Source: Myxococcota bacterium
Lineage (GTDB): Bacteria > Myxococcota_A > Polyangia > Fen-1088
Length of the DNA: 35,260 nucleotides
Direction: 5' to 3'
NCBI GenBank assembly: GCA_025934105.1
Contig: JAICYS010000027.1
Location: 1 to 35,260, forward strand
Shown piece after piece: positions 1 to 7,118 of this stretch. The position numbers were made by a program, and so were the translations under genes. A model generated the notes under the pieces. It was not told the origin of the DNA. It ran no database searches and saw nothing but the letters and a program-made list of their open reading frames with translations. Each line of letters begins with the position of its first letter. Position 1 is the stretch's first letter.

Positions 1-166
1 AGGGAGACGCGGCCACCCGCGCCGCGGGCGGCGCCGCTCGGAAGTCGAGCTCGACGCTGCCGGCGCGCCGCGGGTTGCTCGCGCGCCCGTGCGAGATGCC
101 CAGCGCCAGGCCGGCGTGAACGGCGACCGCCACGGCCAGCGTGGCGAGATCCACCCGCCGCGACAT
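1..166 (-). CDS. tonB: TonB-like energy transducer, N-terminal part (cut by window edge)
   Basis: About 55 N-terminal residues are present, starting with ATG at 166. They read MSRRVDLATLAVAVAVHAG and so on: a short basic N-terminus, one hydrophobic inner-membrane helix (about residues 7-25) with a histidine inside it, then a periplasmic start that becomes Ala/Pro/Arg rich. That is the layout of TonB N-termini. The start codon overlaps the exbD stop (ATGA), and it follows exbB-exbD, which makes a TonB role the natural reading. TonB passes proton-motive energy from ExbBD to outer-membrane receptors. The periplasmic C-terminal domain lies outside the window, so the call rests on topology and context. 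Confidence 0.7.
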   Translation of the reverse strand, partial: MSRRVDLATLAVAVAVHAGLALGISHGRASNPRRAGSVELDFRAAPPAARVAASP

Positions 167-594
167 CAGGGCCCGGGCTGCGTGTCGAGCGCGAAGTGGG
201 TCACGCCCAGCGCCTTCACGACGTCGACGAGGTGCATGACGTCGCCGTACGGGATCCCGCGATCCGCGGCGATGACAGCCTGCAACGCCGGCTGGCGCTT
301 CAGCAGGCCCGGGACGACGGCCCGCACGCCCGCCTCGTCGGTGGGCCGCCCGTCGTGGAACAGGCGGTAGCCGCCGCCCGGCTGGCGCGCCATCGTCAGC
401 GCCAGCGTCGACGGTCGGGTCTCGTCGGCGCTGGCCGCCGTGGGCAGCGCGACCTTGATCGACGGGCTGCTGGCGATCAACGGCGCCGCCACCATGAAGA
501 TCACCAGCAGCACCAACGTGATGTCGACCAGCGGCGTGACGTTGATGCTCGAGAACATGCCGCTCGTGTCGTCGCGATCCGAAGCGCCGGCCAT
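166..594 (-). CDS. exbD: ExbD/TolR-family biopolymer transport protein
   Basis: This 142-residue protein matches the usual ExbD length. After a short cytoplasmic tail comes the motif INVTPLVDITLVLLVIFMV (residues 17-35), the single membrane helix of ExbD. Asp24 corresponds to the essential proton-carrying aspartate of the family. A periplasmic domain follows, with a YGDVMHLVDVVKALGV stretch typical of the ExbD C-terminus. The chosen ATG at 594 overlaps the exbB stop (ATGA); an upstream start in the same frame would run deep into exbB. It works in the inner membrane with ExbB to energise TonB. TolR is the alternative, but a TonB-dependent receptor heads the same operon, which favours ExbD. Confidence 0.93.
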   Translation of the reverse strand: MAGASDRDDTSGMFSSINVTPLVDITLVLLVIFMVAAPLIASSPSIKVALPTAASADETRPSTLALTMARQPGGGYRLFHDGRPTDEAGVRAVVPGLLKRQPALQAVIAADRGIPYGDVMHLVDVVKALGVTHFALDTQPGP

Positions 595-1199
595 CAGGCG
601 CTCCGCCGCAGCGGATCGTCCGCCGGGGCCCACGCCGCCCGAACTTCGTCGGCGGCCATGTGCGCCAGCCAGTCCACCTCGGTCATGCGCACCCGGACGC
701 AGCGGCCGAAGTAGTTGAACGCCACCACCGCCGGAATGGCCACCAGGATGCCGACGGCCGTGGCGACCAGCGCCTCCGAGATCCCCGCCATCACCGTCGA
801 CGCCCCGGCCCCGGCCGCCTGGCTGGCCGCCAGGTCGTGGAAGGCCTTGATGATTCCCAGCACCGTCCCGAACAGCCCGATGAACGGCGCGTTCGCGCCC
901 AGCGTGGCGAGAAACGACAGGTTGCGCTCGAGGCGCAGCTTGACCCGCGCCTTGGCGCCGTCGACGGCGGCAGTGAGGTCCACCGGCCGGCCGTCTTCGG
1001 CCTCACCGGCGTCGTCGCGTTCCAGCAGCAGCCGGCGGATGTCGGCCGCCAGTTCGCGCCGGCTGACGCGGCGGGTGCGAAAGAACCAGAACCGCTCGAG
1101 CATGACCGCCATGCTCAGCACGCTGAGCACCACCAGCAGCCAGAGCACCCATCCCGCGCCGTGCAGGGTGAAGGCCAGAAATCGTCCAGACACGTCCAT
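594..1199 (-). CDS. exbB: ExbB/TolQ-family proton channel protein
   Basis: This 201-residue MotA/TolQ/ExbB-domain protein has an N-terminal membrane helix (about 13-33), a cytoplasmic loop, and two C-terminal helices (about 99-121 and 141-165). The family signature is clear: LGANAPFIGLFGTVLGII (100-117) and a STVMAGISEALVATAVGI segment (134-151). The ATG at 1199 is preceded by an AAAGGAAG ribosome site about 8 bases away; the open frame upstream has no such support and low-complexity sequence. The gene starts 47 bases after the lipoprotein gene and its stop overlaps exbD. With ExbD it forms the proton-driven motor that powers TonB. Confidence 0.93.
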   Translation of the reverse strand: MDVSGRFLAFTLHGAGWVLWLLVVLSVLSMAVMLERFWFFRTRRVSRRELAADIRRLLLERDDAGEAEDGRPVDLTAAVDGAKARVKLRLERNLSFLATLGANAPFIGLFGTVLGIIKAFHDLAASQAAGAGASTVMAGISEALVATAVGILVAIPAVVAFNYFGRCVRVRMTEVDWLAHMAADEVRAAWAPADDPLRRSA

Positions 1200-1246
1200 C
1201 TTCTTGTACTTCCTTTTGCTTCGTTGCTTGGTTCGTCGCGTCCGCC

Positions 1247-2080
1247 TCACTTCATCAGGAGCACGCGATGCGCGAAGTCGGTGCCGCCGCGCTCGTCGCG
1301 CGCCACGGCCCACAGATCGATCGCCGACCCGGACGGCGGCAGCCGCTGGTCCAGCCGGAGCACGGTTTCGGGCTGAACGGCGCTGGTCTTCTCGACGCTG
1401 AGCGTGCCGGCCGTGCAGAACCAGGACGTCGTCAGGAGCTCGGTGACCTCGGTCCCGTCGACGCGCGTGTAAGGCTCGGCGCTGCCGGCGGCGAACGTGG
1501 TGCCCAGCGACAGCGCGTCCCCCGCCGCCACCGGCACCGGCGACGCCTGGTCCAGCGCCACTGCCGTCCCGCTCGGATCCAACCGATACACCGTGGCGAT
1601 GGCGGGATTCGCGTTCGCTGCCCCCGAGCCGGCCACCCGCCAGCGGTACACGGCGGCCAGACCACCGCCCGCGTCCCGCACGTCGCCGACCAGCGGCAGG
1701 TAGACGCCGCCCGTCACGTCCGGCGCGCCCAGCGTCGCGGCGTCGACGGCCGGCATGGTGGCGGTGAACTCCAACCCCCGCCCGACCGGCTGCAGGTCCG
1801 GCGCCGCGCCCGGCCGAACGCAATCCGGATTGACCGGCTGGCCGGCCAGCGGCGGGGCGACGCAGGCGCTCCAGGCCGCGTCCGGCGTCGCGCCCGACGT
1901 GTCGACCGCCAGCGCGACGATCGCCGCGCTGCCGCCGGGAGCCGCCTCCGGCGGATCGGCTTTGATGCCAAGGACGCGCAGACCGGCCACGAAGCTGACC
2001 GGCGGATCGGGGAAGCTCTGGCAGCCCACGACCGACGCCGCGACGGCCGCCAAGACCGCCGCCGGCCGGCCGGCCCGCAT
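1247..2080 (-). CDS. Predicted outer-membrane-associated lipoprotein of unknown function
   Basis: This 277-residue protein begins with a lipoprotein signal peptide: MRAGR, a hydrophobic run, and lipobox VVGC with the lipidated Cys at residue 20. Downstream, RVLGIKADPPEAAPGG resembles the opening of many myxobacterial surface lipoproteins, which often hold Ig-like beta domains; the rest is rich in small residues and Asp, with no catalytic motif I recognise. The ATG at 2080 overlaps the stop of the TonB-dependent receptor (ATGA), so the two are translationally coupled. This suggests a partner for the receptor, perhaps a surface substrate-binding lipoprotein (inference). The same open frame continues upstream antisense to nothing real; its extension toward 4240 is a shadow of the receptor. 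Confidence 0.8.
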   Translation of the reverse strand: MRAGRPAAVLAAVAASVVGCQSFPDPPVSFVAGLRVLGIKADPPEAAPGGSAAIVALAVDTSGATPDAAWSACVAPPLAGQPVNPDCVRPGAAPDLQPVGRGLEFTATMPAVDAATLGAPDVTGGVYLPLVGDVRDAGGGLAAVYRWRVAGSGAANANPAIATVYRLDPSGTAVALDQASPVPVAAGDALSLGTTFAAGSAEPYTRVDGTEVTELLTTSWFCTAGTLSVEKTSAVQPETVLRLDQRLPPSGSAIDLWAVARDERGGTDFAHRVLLMK

Positions 2081-4779
2081 CAGAAGTCCCCTCGCACGCC
2101 CAGGATGGGCAAGAGCGGCAACCCCGTGATGGGATGCGCGATCTGGTAATTGTAGTTGTAGCCGACCGCCTCGGGGTTGTCGGCGCGCAGCACGTTCTGC
2201 ACGTCCAGGTACGCCGAGAACCGCCAGCGGTTGAACGTGAACACCTTGTCGGCGCGCAGGTCGAGCTGGTTGAACGCGCCCAGCCGCGCGCCGTAGGTGG
2301 GGCCCGCCAGCGGCACGTACCGGTCCGAGATGGAATCGTAGAACGACCCGGCGACGGGCGTGTACGGATTGCCGGTCGCGTACCGGAACCGCGCCCCGGC
2401 CTGAAAACCGCGCGGCAAGAGATAGCTCAGGACCAGCGTCAAGATGTGCGTCTGGTCGAATTCGAACCGGCGCCAGGCTTGGTCGGGGTGATCTTTGCGC
2501 TGGCTGCGCGACAGCGTGTACGACAGCCAGCCGAAGAGCCGCCGCCCCAGGGCGCGCCGCACCAGCACCTGGCCGCCGTACGCCCGTCCGATCCCCTCGT
2601 TGTCCAGCAGCGGCGCGCCCGGGCTCTCGCCGCCGACCACCAGATCGCGCAGGCTCTTCCAGAAGAGGTCGACCTCGGCGGTGAGCCCGGCTGGTCCGGC
2701 CAGGTCGGCGCCCAGCACGTACTGCGCGCCACGTTCGGGGGTGAGGTTCGGGTTGCCGAACACGCGCGAAAAAGCGGTCGGGTCCGGCGGCTGCGCGTAC
2801 AGCCCCACCGCCCCCTTCACCGCCAGCCCCTGGCGGATCTGATATCGGACGGCCAGCCTCGGCTCCGGCGACACGAACCCGCGGGCGAACGCCGCCGGCG
2901 TCCCCTGGTAGCCGGCGAAGGTCATGACCTGCAGCCGGAACTGCGGCGTGACGGTGACGCGCCGGTTGAACAGCGTCCAGGTCGCCGTCGCGTACGGCGC
3001 CACGTGATTGGTGAACAGCGTCAGCGCGTCGGACGCGAAGCCGCTGGCGCCGCCGCCGAAGCCCCCGTTGGCGCCCAGGCCCCCCGCGGCGGAACCGCCC
3101 ACGATGTCGGTGGTGGCGGCCGGCGAGCCGCTGCGGGTCAGGCTCCAGCGGTTCCCCTCGAAATCGATCCCGCCGTCGAACCGCAGGGTGGCGGCCACCG
3201 GCAGCCGCCCGAACGCGCGCAGCGCATAGGTGAACGCGTGCTCGTCCAGCGACGTGGGGACCTGGCCGTAGGTGACGCCCAGCCCAAACGGCGCGTCGGC
3301 TCCGGCCGACGCGATGACTGTCAGCGAGCGCCCCCCGTCGAACCGATGCGACCAGTCGGCGACGGCCCGATGAAAGTAGACGTGCGACCCGACCGCCGCA
3401 TCCAGCGCGTTGTCCTTGATCCGCGCCAGCAGTGACAATCGGTCGTCCGAGCCGAACAGGAACACGTCCAGGACGTCGCGCCGCGACGGGCGCCAGGTCA
3501 GCCGCCCCTGGTAGTCGTAATACACGGGCGACAGCTGAAAGGTGCTGGTCGTGAACAGCGGCAGGGTCGCGTCGATCCAGCTCCGCCGCCCCGCCGCCGC
3601 GAAGGACAGGGTCTTGCTCAGCGGACCTTCGATCATCAGCGAGCCGTCGAGCAGATCCATCTGCGCGTAGCCGTGCCACCCGTCGGTGCGCGGGCGCCGC
3701 ATCTCCACGTCGACGATGCCGCCCAGGCCCAGGCCGCGATCCGCCTGGTAGCCGCCCGGCACGAACGTCAGCGCCTGGACCATCTCGCCGGTGACCGTCG
3801 AGCGGAGCCCGCCGAAGTGGTACAGCACCGGCACGTTGACGCCGTCGATGTAGACCCGCGTGTCGGCGGGGGCCGATCCCCAGACGGGGAGAAGCCCGAT
3901 CCCGAACGGCGCGCGCGCCACCCCCGGCAAGTTCTGGACCGCCTTCAGCGTGTCCCCCTGCGTCCCCGGGATGCGCGCGATCTCGGCCGTGGTCAGCGTC
4001 TGCTCGACCGTCTCCACCACCGGGCGCCGCCCCCGCACGGTCGAGGCGTACCGCTCCTTGGCGTCCACGTAGAGGTTCAACTCGGTCGCGCGCCCCTCGT
4101 GCAACGTGATCGTCACGTCGGCCGGCGACAGGCCGACGCCGCGCACGGCCAGCTGGTACTCGCCGACCGGAAGAGCGGCAAAGCCGAAGCGGCCGCTCTC
4201 GTCCGTGACCGCGCGCCGCTCGTCGCCCGGCGCGAGCCACACCAGCACCACGGCCCCCGCCAGCGGCGCGCGATCGCCACGGCGGCGCACGACGCCGGAC
4301 AGCGGAACCGTCGGGACGGTGGCGGCGGGCGCCTGGGGTGGAGACGGGGGCGGCGGCTTCAGCACGAACCGATAGCTATACGTAATCCGCACCGCGACCG
4401 GACGTCCGCCGGCCTGGCCGGGCGTGAAGACGAACTGGCGCGCGGCCTCCACCGCGGCCCGATCGAACGCCGGGCCGTCGGGGCCGCCGGCGGGCTTGGC
4501 CACCTCGACGGAGGTCACCTTGCCCGTTTCGTCGACGTCGATCGTCAGCACCACCTCGGCCTGGCGGCGCGTGGCGATGGACGCCGGCGGCACCGCCTCG
4601 ACGAAGTGGATCAACTTCGGCGGCGTGAACGCCGGCGGCGGCTCCGCCGCTCGCGCGCGCGATGAAACAGCAAGGACCGTTGCGAACAACACGGCTGCGC
4701 GCAGCAGATCGACTCGGCGCGCGTGCGCGCGGTTGCTCGCCCTGCGAGCAATTACCGATGCCGCTTTCGACGTGATCAT
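2080..4779 (-). CDS. TonB-dependent receptor with an N-terminal TonB C-terminal-like domain
   Basis: This 899-residue outer-membrane receptor has a signal peptide (hydrophobic run 25-40, likely cut near ARA-AE at about 44-46). Residues about 60-138 look like a TonB C-terminal domain: VVLTIDVDETGKVTSVEV, then FDRAAVEAARQFVFTPG and VRITYSYRF. A carboxypeptidase-regulatory-like beta sandwich follows (about 158-238, with TDESGRFGFAALPVGEY). The plug is at about 250-360 (VYIDGVNVPVLYHFGG), and the rest is a 22-strand-type barrel ending in Phe. No strong ribosome site precedes the ATG at 4779, and an internal GTG near residue 23 (VDLLRAAV) is a possible start. It heads the operon with lipoprotein, exbB, exbD and tonB. 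The substrate is unknown; no iron-type operator was recognised upstream. Confidence 0.92.
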   Translation of the reverse strand: MITSKAASVIARRASNRAHARRVDLLRAAVLFATVLAVSSRARAAEPPPAFTPPKLIHFVEAVPPASIATRRQAEVVLTIDVDETGKVTSVEVAKPAGGPDGPAFDRAAVEAARQFVFTPGQAGGRPVAVRITYSYRFVLKPPPPSPPQAPAATVPTVPLSGVVRRRGDRAPLAGAVVLVWLAPGDERRAVTDESGRFGFAALPVGEYQLAVRGVGLSPADVTITLHEGRATELNLYVDAKERYASTVRGRRPVVETVEQTLTTAEIARIPGTQGDTLKAVQNLPGVARAPFGIGLLPVWGSAPADTRVYIDGVNVPVLYHFGGLRSTVTGEMVQALTFVPGGYQADRGLGLGGIVDVEMRRPRTDGWHGYAQMDLLDGSLMIEGPLSKTLSFAAAGRRSWIDATLPLFTTSTFQLSPVYYDYQGRLTWRPSRRDVLDVFLFGSDDRLSLLARIKDNALDAAVGSHVYFHRAVADWSHRFDGGRSLTVIASAGADAPFGLGVTYGQVPTSLDEHAFTYALRAFGRLPVAATLRFDGGIDFEGNRWSLTRSGSPAATTDIVGGSAAGGLGANGGFGGGASGFASDALTLFTNHVAPYATATWTLFNRRVTVTPQFRLQVMTFAGYQGTPAAFARGFVSPEPRLAVRYQIRQGLAVKGAVGLYAQPPDPTAFSRVFGNPNLTPERGAQYVLGADLAGPAGLTAEVDLFWKSLRDLVVGGESPGAPLLDNEGIGRAYGGQVLVRRALGRRLFGWLSYTLSRSQRKDHPDQAWRRFEFDQTHILTLVLSYLLPRGFQAGARFRYATGNPYTPVAGSFYDSISDRYVPLAGPTYGARLGAFNQLDLRADKVFTFNRWRFSAYLDVQNVLRADNPEAVGYNYNYQIAHPITGLPLLPILGVRGDF

Positions 4780-4875
4780 GCGTCGCGGCTGACAAAGGAG
4801 CGCCTCGGATGGCGCTTTGCAAGGGCGGGCGTCAGCGTGTTCGCGCGCGACCGGCGCGGCTACGACATCTTCTGA

Positions 4876-5640
4876 TCAGACGCGCTCGACGACCGCCAGC
4901 AAGCGAAAGCCGATCCACCGGAACAGACCGACCGGCAGGCGGCGCTCGGCGCGGTGGAGCAAGCTCCAGATGCGGGAGGGCAGCAGCGGGCGCCGCGAAA
5001 ACCCGCCCGACGCCGGATAGCTCGGCCCGGACAGCCAGTCCAGCCGCGCCAGCCGAAGTTGCGGGAACTCGTCCGCGAACCGCTGCGCCTGCCGCCCGAA
5101 CAGCAACCAGGGGATCGCCTGATTGGAATCGAACGGATCGCGCCCCTCCCCCCGCGTCGCGGCCGGGGCCAGGGGATCCACCGACAGATCCAGCGGCTCG
5201 TCGTGAAACAGCTTGTAGACCGGGTACGAGAGCGCGCTGACGTGCGGCTCGCACAGGACGATGCGGCCGCCCGGCGCCAGCACGCGCGCGGCCTCTGCGA
5301 AGAAGCGGCGCGGATCGGTCAGGTGGTGGAGCACGTCGAACAGCACCAGCGCGCCCAGGCTGCCGTCGGCGAACGGCAGGGCTTCCGCGCTCAGCTCGCG
5401 GTCGTGCCAGGGCGCCCGCACGATGTCGGTCAGCTGCAAGTCCGGGATGAATCGGCGCGCGAAGCCGGGGCCCGACCCCAGCTCGACCCGCGGCCCGCGC
5501 GCCGCCGGCGGCAGCGCGGCCGCGATCCGGCCGTACCAATCGGCGTAAAGGGCGCGCAGCGCCGGGTTCTGCTCCCAGGCCTGCCGGTGCGCCTCGAACC
5601 GCGCCAGCGTGCGCGCGCGCTGTTCCTGGGACAGGCTCAC
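4876..5640 (-). CDS. Class I SAM-dependent methyltransferase
   Basis: This 254-residue protein has a Rossmann methyltransferase fold. Motif I is VELGSGPGF (52-60). A LFDVLHHLTDP segment (100-110) matches the post-II region of the Methyltransf_11 family, and VLAPGGRIVLCEP (120-132) is the usual strand 5 turn. The C-terminus is basic and aromatic with no membrane helix. I chose the GTG at 5640, which overlaps the stop of the upstream methyltransferase-glycosyltransferase gene (GTGA); longer frames run into that gene. Substrate unknown; the neighbour's glycosyltransferase domain suggests a lipid-linked sugar or polyprenol-type substrate (inference). It ends 97 bases before the TonB receptor start. 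Confidence 0.85.
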   Translation of the reverse strand: MSLSQEQRARTLARFEAHRQAWEQNPALRALYADWYGRIAAALPPAARGPRVELGSGPGFARRFIPDLQLTDIVRAPWHDRELSAEALPFADGSLGALVLFDVLHHLTDPRRFFAEAARVLAPGGRIVLCEPHVSALSYPVYKLFHDEPLDLSVDPLAPAATRGEGRDPFDSNQAIPWLLFGRQAQRFADEFPQLRLARLDWLSGPSYPASGGFSRRPLLPSRIWSLLHRAERRLPVGLFRWIGFRLLAVVERV

Positions 5641-7118
5641 ACGAACTTGATCTTGCGGGCCGCCACCGCCGACATGCGCAGCAGCAGCCACCCGTGCTTC
5701 CAGCGCGAGATGTTGGTGGCGCCGTACGTCCGGTCGCGGTAGCGAACCGGAATCTCGGCGATCTTCAGGTTCAGCCGCGCCGCCCCGAAGATGAGGTCGA
5801 AGTCGCCGAACGGATCGAAGTCGCCGAAGTAGCTGCGCCCGGCCGCGATCCGTTCGTAGTCCTTGCGCCACAGGACCTTGGTCCCGCACAGCGTGTCCTT
5901 GATCGGCTGCTGCAGCAGGTACGTGAACAGCTCGGAGAAGGCGACGTTCCCGATCTTGTTGAAAAAGCGCATCGCCCCCGGCTCCATCGGGTACACGAGG
6001 CGCGTCCCCTGCACGAACTCGGCGTGGCCGCCGGCCAGCACGTCATAGAAGGTCGGCAGGTCCTCGGGCGGGACCGTCAGGTCCGCGTCCAGGATCATGA
6101 GAACGTCGCCGGTCGCGTGCGCGAACCCCAGCCGAACCGCGTCGCCCTTGCCGCTCCCGGTCTGCTGGAAGGCCCGCAGCTTGAGGGGACCGTCATAGGT
6201 GGAGACCGTGCGCTGGATGGCGGCCCAGGTGTCGTCGGTCGAGTGCCCCTCGACGAAGATCAGCTCCGTCGAGGCTCCCATGACCGGCGCGCGCGCCGCC
6301 GCCGCCGGGACGTTGCCCGCCTCGTTCCGCGTCGGCACGATCACGCTGACCGAGACCTTGCGGACCGGCGGCACCGGGCCGCGATCGCGCAGGACGTAGA
6401 TCCGGTACAGCGACGCCACGTTCATGCCGGGCGCCCGCACGGCGTAGCGGTTCAGCGCGGGCGTCACGCCGGGCACCTCCAGCGGCAGCAGCAGCCGGTC
6501 CTCGTAGCGCACCACCTCGAGCCCCGTGATGTCGTAGAGGTTGCGGAAGTCCGCGTCGGACAGCCAGTTCGCGGTCGGTGCCGGGCGCTTCAAGCCGGCC
6601 AGCTCGGCCAGCCGCACCGGCACCTCCCACAGGTAATTGAAGGCCGTCAAGTAGACGCGCCCGCCCGGCGCCAGCCGCCGCTTGAGCCCCAGCAGCAGCG
6701 CCTGCACGTCCAGCACGCTGTGGCAGAGGCGATCGCAGATCACGGCGTCCGCCCGCGCGCCCACCTCGGCGGCGGGCGCGATCGCGTCGCCGACCTCGAA
6801 CGTGACCTCGGGGTGGCGGGCCCGGGCCTTCGCCACCACCTCGGGCAGGTAGTCGAGGCCGTGCCGGCGCGCGTTCGGCAGCCCCGCCAGCAGATCGCCG
6901 ACGCCGCAGCCGACCTCCAGGACCGACGCGTCGGGTGGAATCAACCGCCCCAGCGACTCGCGCAGGTCGCGGTGCAGGAAGTCGCGCGCGGCGGGGTGCG
7001 GCGGCGGCTCCGCCGCGTGCCGGTAATACTCGCGCCAGGTCGCCTCCAGCTGTTCGACTCGGGACGGCGGGCGCCCATCCGCCACGACACGTTCCCCCTG
7101 CGGGCCCGGGGCGGTCAT
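5637..7118 (-). CDS. Fused SAM methyltransferase and family 2 glycosyltransferase
   Basis: This 493-residue protein has two enzymes in one chain. Residues about 30-245 are a methyltransferase with motif I VLEVGCGVGD (66-75) and LAPGGRVYLTAF (149-160). Residues about 255-493 are a GT-A glycosyltransferase like dolichol-phosphate mannosyltransferase: VSVIVPTRNEAGN (257-269), GKGDAVRLG (323-331), the metal-binding DAD in MILDADLTVP (344-346), and CGTKVLWRKDY (411-421). The ending is RMSAVAARKIKFV, with no C-terminal membrane helices. The product could be a polyprenyl-phosphate sugar (inference). The ATG at 7118 overlaps the stop of the PEGA kinase gene; a GTG at 7121 is an alternative. Its stop overlaps the next methyltransferase gene. 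Confidence 0.88.
   Translation of the reverse strand: MTAPGPQGERVVADGRPPSRVEQLEATWREYYRHAAEPPPHPAARDFLHRDLRESLGRLIPPDASVLEVGCGVGDLLAGLPNARRHGLDYLPEVVAKARARHPEVTFEVGDAIAPAAEVGARADAVICDRLCHSVLDVQALLLGLKRRLAPGGRVYLTAFNYLWEVPVRLAELAGLKRPAPTANWLSDADFRNLYDITGLEVVRYEDRLLLPLEVPGVTPALNRYAVRAPGMNVASLYRIYVLRDRGPVPPVRKVSVSVIVPTRNEAGNVPAAAARAPVMGASTELIFVEGHSTDDTWAAIQRTVSTYDGPLKLRAFQQTGSGKGDAVRLGFAHATGDVLMILDADLTVPPEDLPTFYDVLAGGHAEFVQGTRLVYPMEPGAMRFFNKIGNVAFSELFTYLLQQPIKDTLCGTKVLWRKDYERIAAGRSYFGDFDPFGDFDLIFGAARLNLKIAEIPVRYRDRTYGATNISRWKHGWLLLRMSAVAARKIKFV

Noticed and set aside
2081-4240. Extension of the lipoprotein frame far upstream into the receptor gene
   Set aside because: Arg/Ala/Gly-rich antisense-like translation; the lipoprotein has a clear signal peptide and lipobox at its own ATG.
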